Origin: Corynebacterium humireducens NBRC 106098 = DSM 45392
GTDB taxonomy: Bacteria; Actinomycetota; Actinomycetes; Mycobacteriales; Mycobacteriaceae
Length of the DNA: 64,000 nt
Reading direction: 5' to 3'
Assembly: GCF_000819445.1 (NCBI RefSeq)
Contig: NZ_CP005286.1
Coordinates: forward strand, 1,922,001 to 1,986,000
The first letter of the stretch is position 1; every line of letters begins with the position of its first letter. The translations under genes and the position numbers were made by a program. The notes beneath the pieces were generated by a model that had not been told where the DNA came from, made no database searches, and worked only from the letters and a program-made list of their open reading frames with translations. Positions 1 through 7,205 of the stretch are shown here, piece after piece.

Positions 1-1369
1 AACGCACGGCGCGGCGGCGCTTCTCCTCCTTCGGACGGCGGGCCTCCGCGCGGACCTGCTGCACGACCCCCTCGGTGTTGGCCCAGCCGACCCAGCCGGC
101 GAGCTGGCGGGCGTACTCGCCCTGGAGAACCGGGTCCTTGATGGAGGCGACGACGGGGACGGTGCGTCGCAGGGCCTGGAGACGCCCCTCCACCGTGTCG
201 AGGTTGTGCTCCGCGAGCATCGACTCGACGACGAACTGGAACATCGGGATGCGGTCGGCGACGAGGTCGCGGACGGCGGCGTCGCCCCGCTCGAGGCGCA
301 GGTCGCAGGGGTCCATCCCGGCGGGGGCGACGGCGACGAAGGACTGGCCGGTGAACTTCTGGTCCCCCTCGAAGGCGCGCATGGCGGCCTTCTGACCGGC
401 CTCGTCACCGTCGAAGGTGTAGATGAGCTCGCCGCGGAAGTAGTTGTCGTCGAGCATGAGGCGCCGCAGGATCTGCAGGTGCTCCTCACCGAAGGCGGTG
501 CCGCAGGAGGCGACGGCGGTGGTCACGCCCGCGGCGTGCATCGCCATGACGTCCGTGTAGCCCTCGACGACGACGGCCTGATGCCCGGCGGCGATATTCT
601 TCTTCGCCACGTCCAGGCCGAAGAGCACCTTCGACTTGTTGTAGAGCATGGTGTCGCGGGTGTTCATGTACTTGCCCATGTTGTCGTCGTCGAAGAGCTT
701 GCGCGCCCCGAAACCGATGACGTTGCCGGACAGGTCCTTGATGGGCCACAGCAGGCGGCGGTGGAAGGCGTCGATGGGTCCGCGGCGGCCCATCTTCGAC
801 AGGCCCGCGGCCTCCAGCTCCTTGAACTCGAAACCCTTGCGCAGCAGGTGCTTGGTCAGGGTGTCCCAGCCCTCCGGGGCGTAGCCGCACTCGAAGGTGT
901 AGATGTGCTCCTGGGAGAAGCCGCGGTCGAGGAGGAACTCGCGGGCGGTCTGCGCCTGCGGGGTCTCCAGCTGCTCGCGGTAGAACTGGTGGGCCGCCTT
1001 GTTGGCGTCGATGAGGCGCTTGCGGGTGCCCGGTTCCTCGCGACGCGCGCCCGTCGTCCCGCCCTGGTAGTTGATCGTGTACCCGATCTCCTGGGCCACC
1101 GCCTCCACCGCCTCGGGGAAGGAGATGTGCTCCATCTCCATGAGGAAGGTGAAGACGTCGCCGCCCTTGCCCGTGGAGAAGCAGTGGAAGTAGCCGCGGT
1201 TCGGGCGGACGTGGAAGGAGGGGGTGCGCTCGTCCTTGAACGGGCTCAGTCCCTTGAGCGAGTCATGCCCGGCGGGCTTGAGCTGAACGTACTCGCCGAC
1301 GATCTCCTCGATGAGGGCCCGCTCGCGGATCGCCTGAATGTCACTGTCCGGAATACGCCCCTTAGCCAT
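1..1369 (-). CDS. dnaG: DNA primase, C-terminal part beyond window
   Basis: Makes RNA primers for replication together with the DnaB helicase. The start is ATG at 1369 and 456 residues are visible; the end lies outside the window. The N-terminal zinc-ribbon region (residues 38-72) keeps its surrounding sequence, but at the four CHC2 ligand positions, with exact C-x2-H-x17-C-x2-C spacing, it has S42, K45, C63 and T66, so metal binding is very unlikely. The catalytic core follows, and the TOPRIM region shows EGYTD and the acidic DGDEAG motif, so the polymerase core looks intact. Divergent from the RNase-like gene at 1422, with 52 bases between. Identity is certain; the ligand loss is read directly from the sequence. 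Confidence 0.96.
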   Translation of the reverse strand, partial: MAKGRIPDSDIQAIRERALIEEIVGEYVQLKPAGHDSLKGLSPFKDERTPSFHVRPNRGYFHCFSTGKGGDVFTFLMEMEHISFPEAVEAVAQEIGYTINYQGGTTGARREEPGTRKRLIDANKAAHQFYREQLETPQAQTAREFLLDRGFSQEHIYTFECGYAPEGWDTLTKHLLRKGFEFKELEAAGLSKMGRRGPIDAFHRRLLWPIKDLSGNVIGFGARKLFDDDNMGKYMNTRDTMLYNKSKVLFGLDVAKKNIAAGHQAVVVEGYTDVMAMHAAGVTTAVASCGTAFGEEHLQILRRLMLDDNYFRGELIYTFDGDEAGQKAAMRAFEGDQKFTGQSFVAVAPAGMDPCDLRLERGDAAVRDLVADRIPMFQFVVESMLAEHNLDTVEGRLQALRRTVPVVASIKDPVLQGEYARQLAGWVGWANTEGVVQQVRAEARRPKEEKRRRAVR

Positions 1370-1409
1370 GATGAACAGGGTACCGCGCGGGTCAAACCCC
1401 CGGCCTGGT

Positions 1410-1415
1410 TAGGAT
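1410..1415 (+). promoter_or_regulatory. -10 box for leaderless transcript of RNase-like gene
   Basis: TAGGAT followed by six bases and then the GTG at 1422. This spacing places the transcription start at or next to the start codon. No Shine-Dalgarno sequence is present in between, as expected for an actinobacterial leaderless mRNA. Confidence 0.55.
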
Positions 1416-1421
1416 CGGGGC

Positions 1422-1838
1422 GTGAAGAAGAACTCCGTCCTCGCCACCCTCGGGGCCGTCCTCCTCGCCGCCGTCGCCGCCTTCTACGGCATCGACCTCG
1501 GCTCCTCCGGGCAGCCCTCACCGCTTGTCGACGACCTCGAGGTCTGCGAGGTCGCGTCCCTGCCGGCGGAGGCGGAGCCGGTCATCGCCGACATCCTCTC
1601 CGGCGGCCCGTACGAGTACCCGGGCGAGGACGGCGGCCACTTCGGCAACTACGAGGGACTGCTGCCCGAGGAGAGGGGCAGCTACTACCGCAGCTACACG
1701 GTCGACACGCCGGGTATGGGTCACCGCGGGCCGAAGCGCATCGTCGTCGGCGGGGGCACGGAGACCGATCCGGAGGTCTGGTACTACTCCGGGGACCACT
1801 ACGAGTCGTTCTGCGTCATCCCGGATGCGGAGGACTGA
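1422..1838 (+). CDS. Secreted guanyl-specific ribonuclease-like protein (RNase Sa/T1 type), catalytic Glu missing
   Basis: 138 residues with a GTG start. A hydrophobic segment (about 6-22) looks like a signal peptide or anchor. Residues 39-133 follow Streptomyces RNase Sa: paired cysteines C42 and C131, the guanine-binding NxE (N76-E78), the SYTVDTPG stretch, GPKRI (R106) and GDHY (H126). In RNase Sa the general base is a Glu within HEYTV; here the aligned residue is S91. The nucleolytic arginine and histidine are kept. This may be a weak or inactive enzyme, or a binding protein. The next gene starts three bases after the stop, and its Shine-Dalgarno GGAGG lies inside this gene's 3' end. Confidence 0.75.
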   Translation: MKKNSVLATLGAVLLAAVAAFYGIDLGSSGQPSPLVDDLEVCEVASLPAEAEPVIADILSGGPYEYPGEDGGHFGNYEGLLPEERGSYYRSYTVDTPGMGHRGPKRIVVGGGTETDPEVWYYSGDHYESFCVIPDAED

Positions 1839-1841
1839 GAC

Positions 1842-3671
1842 TTGGACTTCGAAACCACAAAGGCAGATCTAGAAACTCTCGCATATTTGCTTGATTCTTT
1901 AGCACCAGCCGCAGCCGACCCTGCGGACCTTCTGCAGTCGCTTGGATCATTCATATACGACATGCGACAAAGTTTCGATTCACACGAATCTGTATCGGCA
2001 ATCGAGCGAGGACTAGCTTACACCTTCTCCAGCGACGAACGACATCCTGGCTTCTTAAAGCTCGGAAATGAGTTCAGCTCCTTGAATAAAAACTGGCCGC
2101 CGCCATTCAGCCTAGTCCCAAACCATGAAAAGGATTTATGGCTTGCATTAGCAGAGATGGCAAAGACCCCTCTCACCCAAGCCCACTTCCTCGACCTGGC
2201 CATCTCTTCCGGAAAACACACGAACCGAGATGCTGCAGAAAAGCTCGTCAGACTCTACCTACAGATTGGAACTGGCGCAATTGGCGATACATTCTATCAA
2301 TCGGCTTGCCTGCATCGAGCCTCAAGCCTAAGCAGGCAGTTCCAGCTCCCACTAGAAATGAACGCCAGACAAGCTCTATTCTCTTTCGCCACGGAAGATC
2401 GTCCTGACGAACCTCTATCCCCAGGCGCACTAATGCATTGCCTTCGACCACTTTCAGTCCCACCCCGCTATGGAGAATTTGCCAACCCCTCCAAAAATCA
2501 GATAATCGAACTCCTCAAGGATAGGAGACCCCGCCGCGCTGACACATTCCTCCTTGAAGAACTAACTGAAATGCTAGCTCAGCTATTGGAGGAAGAAGAA
2601 GACATCCGCATAGCTCGCCAATTCTTTGTTCAAGTAATGCTGGACACTGCTCACGAAACGATCGGCATCGGAAGGATTTCATGGCTAAACCAAGCTGCCG
2701 AAACCGCCAAACGGTTCCAACTTCATAAGATGCACGACGAGGCGGTACAGGCGCTCCAATCGCTTCAACCGGAAGAAGTCGAACTCCAGAAATTGGAGGT
2801 GGAAATGCCTGTCCCCGTTTACGCCTTCGACCAACACCTTCGCACGTTCCGCAAAGCAATTGACATATACACGGCCCTAAGAATGTGGCTAACTACCGGC
2901 TCGCCCACCGGACACCATGAAAAAAATCTAGAACAGGCTGCGACCCTTTCGGAAGAAAGTATCGTGTCTTACATGACTAGGATTGAGCTTGACTCCAAGC
3001 TGCTCCCTCGGAAAACAAGTTCCGATTTCGACAGCGCCAGGGATTATTGGCTAAATACGGTCGAGCAATTGGAGTTCCAATCAAGAGGGCAGATGCTGGC
3101 GGGTGAACTCCTTCTCATTCGCGATAGTTTCAAGGTGCCGACTTCCGAACATATTGCCACGCGCTTGGCCAACGATTATAAGTGTAGTTCAGAACTCGCC
3201 CAAGGGTTCAGTGAAGCACTCTCCAGCTTTTGGGATGATCGGTACTCCGATGCAGGACGAGCAGCGTACCCATTAATTGAAGCAGGAGCTCGCGGGCTTC
3301 TTATGAGCCTTGGCTGCCCACTGTATCGAATTCAGATCGGCAAAAGTGCTGGAAGATTCCCGGCACTCGAAAAATATATTGATGAATTGGAGGCACGCGA
3401 TTTCGACCCCGACTGGGTTCGCTGCTTGAGGAACCCGGTAAGCTACCTAAGAAATTCTTTGGCTCATGGACATCTACTCAGCCTATCCAAGGTTGACGCT
3501 GCTATACTATTGCGAACGGCTGGGCTGTTGACCGTACTCGCTCCCGAACACTCCATTCCAGTGGATCAGAACAGCGTCCACTCACGACTCCGTGACCCAG
3601 TTTCTTGGATAGGTACTATTGGCCGCTTGGTGCCCCATGCGCGCATAGTCTGGGAGCCAAGTTCCGGCTAA
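1842..3671 (+). CDS. DUF4209-like protein with RxxxxH motif, AT-richer than neighbours
   Basis: 609 residues. The start is TTG at 1842, preceded by GGAGG at 1829-1833 with eight-base spacing. The protein is mostly helical. The C-terminal part (about 470-560) resembles DUF4209: a conserved helix, then RNSLAHGH at about 536-543, giving an R-x4-H motif of the kind seen in HEPN nucleases. That motif alone does not prove nuclease activity. Base composition drops abruptly to roughly half GC with many A/T-ending codons, unlike both flanks, which points to recent transfer. It follows the RNase-like gene so closely that they may be co-translated. Function unknown; a defence or toxin role is inference from the HEPN-like motif and mobility. 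Confidence 0.7.
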   Translation: MDFETTKADLETLAYLLDSLAPAAADPADLLQSLGSFIYDMRQSFDSHESVSAIERGLAYTFSSDERHPGFLKLGNEFSSLNKNWPPPFSLVPNHEKDLWLALAEMAKTPLTQAHFLDLAISSGKHTNRDAAEKLVRLYLQIGTGAIGDTFYQSACLHRASSLSRQFQLPLEMNARQALFSFATEDRPDEPLSPGALMHCLRPLSVPPRYGEFANPSKNQIIELLKDRRPRRADTFLLEELTEMLAQLLEEEEDIRIARQFFVQVMLDTAHETIGIGRISWLNQAAETAKRFQLHKMHDEAVQALQSLQPEEVELQKLEVEMPVPVYAFDQHLRTFRKAIDIYTALRMWLTTGSPTGHHEKNLEQAATLSEESIVSYMTRIELDSKLLPRKTSSDFDSARDYWLNTVEQLEFQSRGQMLAGELLLIRDSFKVPTSEHIATRLANDYKCSSELAQGFSEALSSFWDDRYSDAGRAAYPLIEAGARGLLMSLGCPLYRIQIGKSAGRFPALEKYIDELEARDFDPDWVRCLRNPVSYLRNSLAHGHLLSLSKVDAAILLRTAGLLTVLAPEHSIPVDQNSVHSRLRDPVSWIGTIGRLVPHARIVWEPSSG

Positions 3672-3728
3672 CTCGCAAGCCATTGGAAACGCCTGCCACG
3701 AATGTGGTTTTCGCGCAAGCACTCGAAA

Positions 3729-4061
3729 TCACCCGTGCAGCGGCTCCCCGCTGCGCACGTGATCCGCCCGGCTGAGCGTCTCGACGACCAGCCGCACCAC
3801 ATGCCCGTCCGCCACCCGGTAGTAGACGTTGCGCCCCTCCCGGCGGTTGACCACCAGCCCGCCGAGGCGCAGCTTCGCCAGGTGCTGGCTCACGAGGGTG
3901 CGGGAGGCGCCGGTCGCCGCGACGAGGTCCGAGACGTTACGTTCGGCGTCGATGAGCAGGAACAGCAGGTGCAGGCGCGTCGGCTCGGCGATGAGCCGGA
4001 GCGTCTCGGCGGCCTCGCTGAGCAGGGCCTCGTCGGGAGTCAGTTGATGCTCGGAGCTCAT
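3729..4061 (-). CDS. ArsR/SmtB-family transcriptional repressor
   Basis: 110 residues forming a winged helix: EPTRLHLLFLL, then the recognition helix ASRTLVSQHLAKLRLGGLV and the wing RREGRNVYYRVAD. No clear cysteine metal site is present, so the ligand is unknown. It overlaps the upstream MFS gene by four bases (ATGA), so the two are translationally coupled. It probably represses the shared promoter through the palindrome at 5259-5282, giving an efflux pump controlled by its own repressor. Confidence 0.88.
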   Translation of the reverse strand: MSSEHQLTPDEALLSEAAETLRLIAEPTRLHLLFLLIDAERNVSDLVAATGASRTLVSQHLAKLRLGGLVVNRREGRNVYYRVADGHVVRLVVETLSRADHVRSGEPLHG

Positions 4062-5245
4062 GCCCTCACCCTAGGCCACGTGAGGGCGGCCATGACCGTG
4101 CCCAGCACGGCCAGGCCGAGCAGCGTCCATGTCGCCGCCTCCAGCCCGAGCCACCCGGCGACGGGGTACGTCACCAGGTAGCAGGCATGACTGAGGGAGA
4201 ACTGCGCCGCGAACACGTAGCCGAGATCGCTTTCCGACGCCCGCCCCCGGACGATCCGCCCGATCGGCGTCTGCATCGCCGACAGCGCCCCACCCAGCAG
4301 GAGCCAGGTGACCGCCAGTAGCTGCCAGGTGACGGGCACGAGTGCCAGCACCGCGAGGACGACGGCGCCGAGGACGGCGGCGGGCAGCATGACCGCCCGG
4401 TCGGGCACCGTCTCCAGGAGGCCGGGCAGGACGAGTGCGACGAGCATGGAGCCGAGGCCGAAGACCGCGAGGGTCCAGGCGAGCGCGGCCTCGTCGAGAC
4501 CCAGCTGCGCACGGACGAGCACCACGGTGTTGACCATGACCATCGCCATCGGGGCGGCCACCGCCAGATTGAGCCACAGCACGGCACGCAGGGGGCGTTC
4601 GTGCAGCATGATGCGGACGCCGCGCCAGGTCCGCTCGAGAAAGCCGGACTGCGGCCCCGTGATCTGCGGGACAGCGGGCAGGCCGGCGGTGACCACGAGC
4701 AGCGCCGAGGCGAGGAAGCCGACCACGGTGCCCAGGAAGAGGTTCGTGTAACTCATGACCGTGAGCAGGGCGGCGGCGAGCACGGGGCTGGCGATCTGCT
4801 CGAGGTCGTAGGCCAGGCGGGACAGCGAGAGCGCGTTGGTGTACTGCCCCTCCTCGGGCAGGACGCGCGGGATGGCGGCCTGGAAGGTCGGGGTGAAGGT
4901 GGCGGACGCCGCCTGCAGGACGCCGATGGCGAGGTAGAGCTGCCATTCGGCGCCGATGAAGGGCAGGGTGAGGGCCACGCCGGCGCGGACCAGGTCGGCG
5001 GCGACGAGCACCGGCCGCGTGCTCCAGTTGGCCGCCAGTGCGGTGACCACCGGGGAGAGAAGTACGTAGATGAGGATCTTGATGGTCAGCGCGGTGGCGA
5101 GGACGCGGCCGGCGCTGCCGCCGGCGATGTCGAAGGCCAGCAGGCCGAGAGCGACGGTGAGCAGGCCGGTGCCCACGAGCGCGACGACCTGTGCGGAGAA
5201 CAGGTGCAGGTAGACGCGGTTGCGGAGAGGACTGAGGAGCGACAC
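4058..5245 (-). CDS. MFS efflux transporter
   Basis: 395 residues from the GTG at 5245. That start is preferred because a -10 box (TATGGT, 5257-5252) lies six bases upstream, implying a leaderless message. About twelve hydrophobic segments, beginning with VYLHLFSAQVVALVGTGLL, and a central loop near residue 200. The pattern resembles the EntS/drug-export branch of the major facilitator superfamily. The substrate cannot be read from the sequence. Co-transcribed with the overlapping ArsR repressor. Confidence 0.88.
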   Translation of the reverse strand: MSLLSPLRNRVYLHLFSAQVVALVGTGLLTVALGLLAFDIAGGSAGRVLATALTIKILIYVLLSPVVTALAANWSTRPVLVAADLVRAGVALTLPFIGAEWQLYLAIGVLQAASATFTPTFQAAIPRVLPEEGQYTNALSLSRLAYDLEQIASPVLAAALLTVMSYTNLFLGTVVGFLASALLVVTAGLPAVPQITGPQSGFLERTWRGVRIMLHERPLRAVLWLNLAVAAPMAMVMVNTVVLVRAQLGLDEAALAWTLAVFGLGSMLVALVLPGLLETVPDRAVMLPAAVLGAVVLAVLALVPVTWQLLAVTWLLLGGALSAMQTPIGRIVRGRASESDLGYVFAAQFSLSHACYLVTYPVAGWLGLEAATWTLLGLAVLGTVMAALTWPRVRA

Positions 5246-5251
5246 ACCCCA

Positions 5252-5257
5252 ACCATA
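5252..5257 (-). promoter_or_regulatory. -10 box for MFS-arsR operon
   Basis: TATGGT on the minus strand, six bases before the GTG at 5245. The palindrome at 5259-5282 covers the spacer and -35 region. Confidence 0.55.
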
Positions 5258-5258
5258 C

Positions 5259-5282
5259 AACACGTGCACACGTGTGCACATG
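5259..5282. promoter_or_regulatory. Near-perfect palindrome, likely ArsR operator
   Basis: The two 12-base arms match their reverse complement at 22 of 24 positions, centred on an alternating purine-pyrimidine GTGCACACGTGTGCAC core. It sits directly upstream of the -10 box of the MFS-arsR operon and a few bases from the end of dgt. Its place suggests repression by the encoded ArsR protein. Confidence 0.6.
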
Positions 5283-5286
5283 TGGC

Positions 5287-6552
5287 TTATCCCAGGAACG
5301 CCACCAACCCCGCCGACTGCTTCGCCAGCCGCTCCAGCCGGGACTCCGTCATCGACGCGATCTGGTCGACCACCACCCGCTGCCGGGCGGCCTCATCCGG
5401 GGCGGCCTCCCACCACTGCCGGAACATCGGGTCGAGGGAACCCGGCGCGCCCGCGGTGAGGTAGTCGAAGACCCGGTAGATCCGTTCGCGCTGCCGGTCC
5501 TGACGCGCCAGGTGCGTGGGCAGGTCCATGACGTAGAGGACGGCGATCGTCTTGAGCAGCGTCACCTCGGCCTGCGCCTGCGGCGGGATGATGAGCTGCC
5601 CGTGCTGCCGCCCCAGCCGCTCCTGCCCCACCGTGGCCCCGACGGTCGCCCCCACGTACCGGCCGACCAGCTCGGAGGTCATCCGCTTGAGGTCCGCGTA
5701 GCCGGCGAGTGAGTGGTCGAAGTCGGCGGCGCGGTTGACCACGGGCAGCTGTCGGAGGGAATCGGCGGCGTCGACAAGCGATTCCGGGGTACCGCCGAAG
5801 GCGCGTGCCCCCTTCTCCGCCAGCGCCGCGAGTTCGACCAGGTCCCACAGCACGTGCAGGTTGATGCGGCCGGAGACGATGCCGTCCTCGACGTCGTGGA
5901 CCGAGTAGGCGATGTCGTCGGCCCAGTCCATCGTCTGCGCCTCCATCGAGGGCCGCTCGTCGTCGTGGCCCTCACGCAGCCAGGCCAGCACCTCGGCGTC
6001 CTCGTCGTAGCAGCCGTACTTGCGGTTGACGGTGCCGTCCGGGTTGGTGCGGGTGCGCGGGTACTTGCAGGCCGCGTCGAGGGCCGCGCGGGTGAGGTTC
6101 AGGCCGTGGCTCTCCCCCTCCTCCGACACGATCTTGGGCTCCAGTCGCGTGAGGATGCGCAGCGTCTGCGCGTTGCCCTCGAAACCGCCGCAGTCGGCGG
6201 CGACCTCGTTGAGCGCGACCTCACCGTTGTGTCCGTAGGGCGGGTGGCCGATGTCGTGGGTGAGGCCGGCCATCTCGCAGAGGTCCGGGTCCAGGCCCAG
6301 CCCGGAGCCGATGCCCCGGGAGATCTGCGCGACCTCGAGCGAGTGGGTCAGGCGGGTGCGTGGGGTGTCGCCGTCCCGGGGTCCGACGACCTGCGTCTTG
6401 TCCGCCAGGCGTCGCAACGCGGCGGAGTGGAGCACGCGGGCCCGGTCACGGCCGAAGTCTCCGCGGTGGTCGGCCTGCGAGTCCTCGAACTCGCTGCCCT
6501 TCGGGGCTTCTGCGTACCGACGTTCCGTGTCGGCGGACGAGTAGTCGTACAT
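5287..6552 (-). CDS. dgt: dGTP triphosphohydrolase-like HD-domain protein
   Basis: Hydrolyses dNTPs to the nucleoside and triphosphate, limiting the dNTP pool. 421 residues from the ATG at 6552; a GTG four codons upstream is possible. HD-domain ligands are visible in RLTHSLEVAQ and in HDIGHPPYGHNGE, and a later histidine-aspartate pair lies in MDWADDIAYSVHD. The N-terminal RVLHSAALRRLADKTQV is typical of the family. Starts nine bases after the YdcF-like gene, likely the same transcript. Confidence 0.93.
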   Translation of the reverse strand: MYDYSSADTERRYAEAPKGSEFEDSQADHRGDFGRDRARVLHSAALRRLADKTQVVGPRDGDTPRTRLTHSLEVAQISRGIGSGLGLDPDLCEMAGLTHDIGHPPYGHNGEVALNEVAADCGGFEGNAQTLRILTRLEPKIVSEEGESHGLNLTRAALDAACKYPRTRTNPDGTVNRKYGCYDEDAEVLAWLREGHDDERPSMEAQTMDWADDIAYSVHDVEDGIVSGRINLHVLWDLVELAALAEKGARAFGGTPESLVDAADSLRQLPVVNRAADFDHSLAGYADLKRMTSELVGRYVGATVGATVGQERLGRQHGQLIIPPQAQAEVTLLKTIAVLYVMDLPTHLARQDRQRERIYRVFDYLTAGAPGSLDPMFRQWWEAAPDEAARQRVVVDQIASMTESRLERLAKQSAGLVAFLG

Positions 6553-6560
6553 CGGTCCTT

Positions 6561-7181
6561 TCACCTGTCGGTCAGCGCGTCGTGACGCGCCCGACGCGAG
6601 GGACGCAGACCGGCCTCCAGCCTGCGCAGTAGTCCCTCCAGCCTATCCGCCGGCCCCTCCCCCAGGACGCGGGACACATCGACGACGACCATCCCACCCA
6701 CCTCATGCGCCAGCGTCCGCCACCACGCCGCCGACGGGAAATGCGAGGGACTCGTCTGCGTCGGCGAGGCGACGGCGTCCATCCCGGCCTGCCGCGCGAG
6801 GATCTCCGCCCGCAGCGCATGGTTCGGGTCGGTCACGATGATCACCCGCCCCACCTCGTGCCCGGCCACCAGCGCGGCGTAGGAGCCCTGCGTGTCATTG
6901 CCCTCCGGCACCGGCGTCACCGCCTCCGCGGGCACGCCACGCTCGACGAGGTAGCGCTTCCCCACCTCCGCCTCGGTGAAGCGATCCCCGGGGAGTTTCC
7001 CGCCGAGGGGGTACACATGCTTCGCGACGCCCGCCTCCCACAACCCCACCGCATGATCCAGGCGGGCGGCGAACTGGCGTGACGGCGTGCCGTCGTACTG
7101 GGCCGTCCCCAGGATGACGAGGGAGTCGGCGGGGGACGGACGACGGCGGCGTCGGTAGGCGTGGAGCAGGATACGGATCAC
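6561..7181 (-). CDS. YdcF/SanA-family (DUF218) protein
   Basis: 206 residues from the GTG at 7181. The DUF218 signature is present: SLVILGTAQYDGTPSRQF near the N-terminus, YPLGGKLPG, EGNDTQGSYAAL and VIIVTDPNHALRAEIL. Members are linked to cell-envelope functions, but their reaction is not settled. No good membrane anchor is visible, unlike many relatives. Divergent from the TPM gene with only 24 bases between starts, so the two promoters overlap. Confidence 0.82.
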   Translation of the reverse strand: MIRILLHAYRRRRRPSPADSLVILGTAQYDGTPSRQFAARLDHAVGLWEAGVAKHVYPLGGKLPGDRFTEAEVGKRYLVERGVPAEAVTPVPEGNDTQGSYAALVAGHEVGRVIIVTDPNHALRAEILARQAGMDAVASPTQTSPSHFPSAAWWRTLAHEVGGMVVVDVSRVLGEGPADRLEGLLRRLEAGLRPSRRARHDALTDR

Positions 7182-7192
7182 TCCACAAACGG

Positions 7193-7198
7193 TAGTCT
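7193..7198 (+). promoter_or_regulatory. -10 box for leaderless TPM gene
   Basis: TAGTCT ending seven bases before the ATG at 7206. No Shine-Dalgarno sequence lies between, so leaderless initiation is likely. Confidence 0.5.
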
Positions 7199-7205
7199 GG
7201 GCGGC

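Noticed and set aside
3672..3728. Possible tRNA or att site after the AT-richer gene
   Set aside because: No cloverleaf and no direct repeat matching the other end near 1840.
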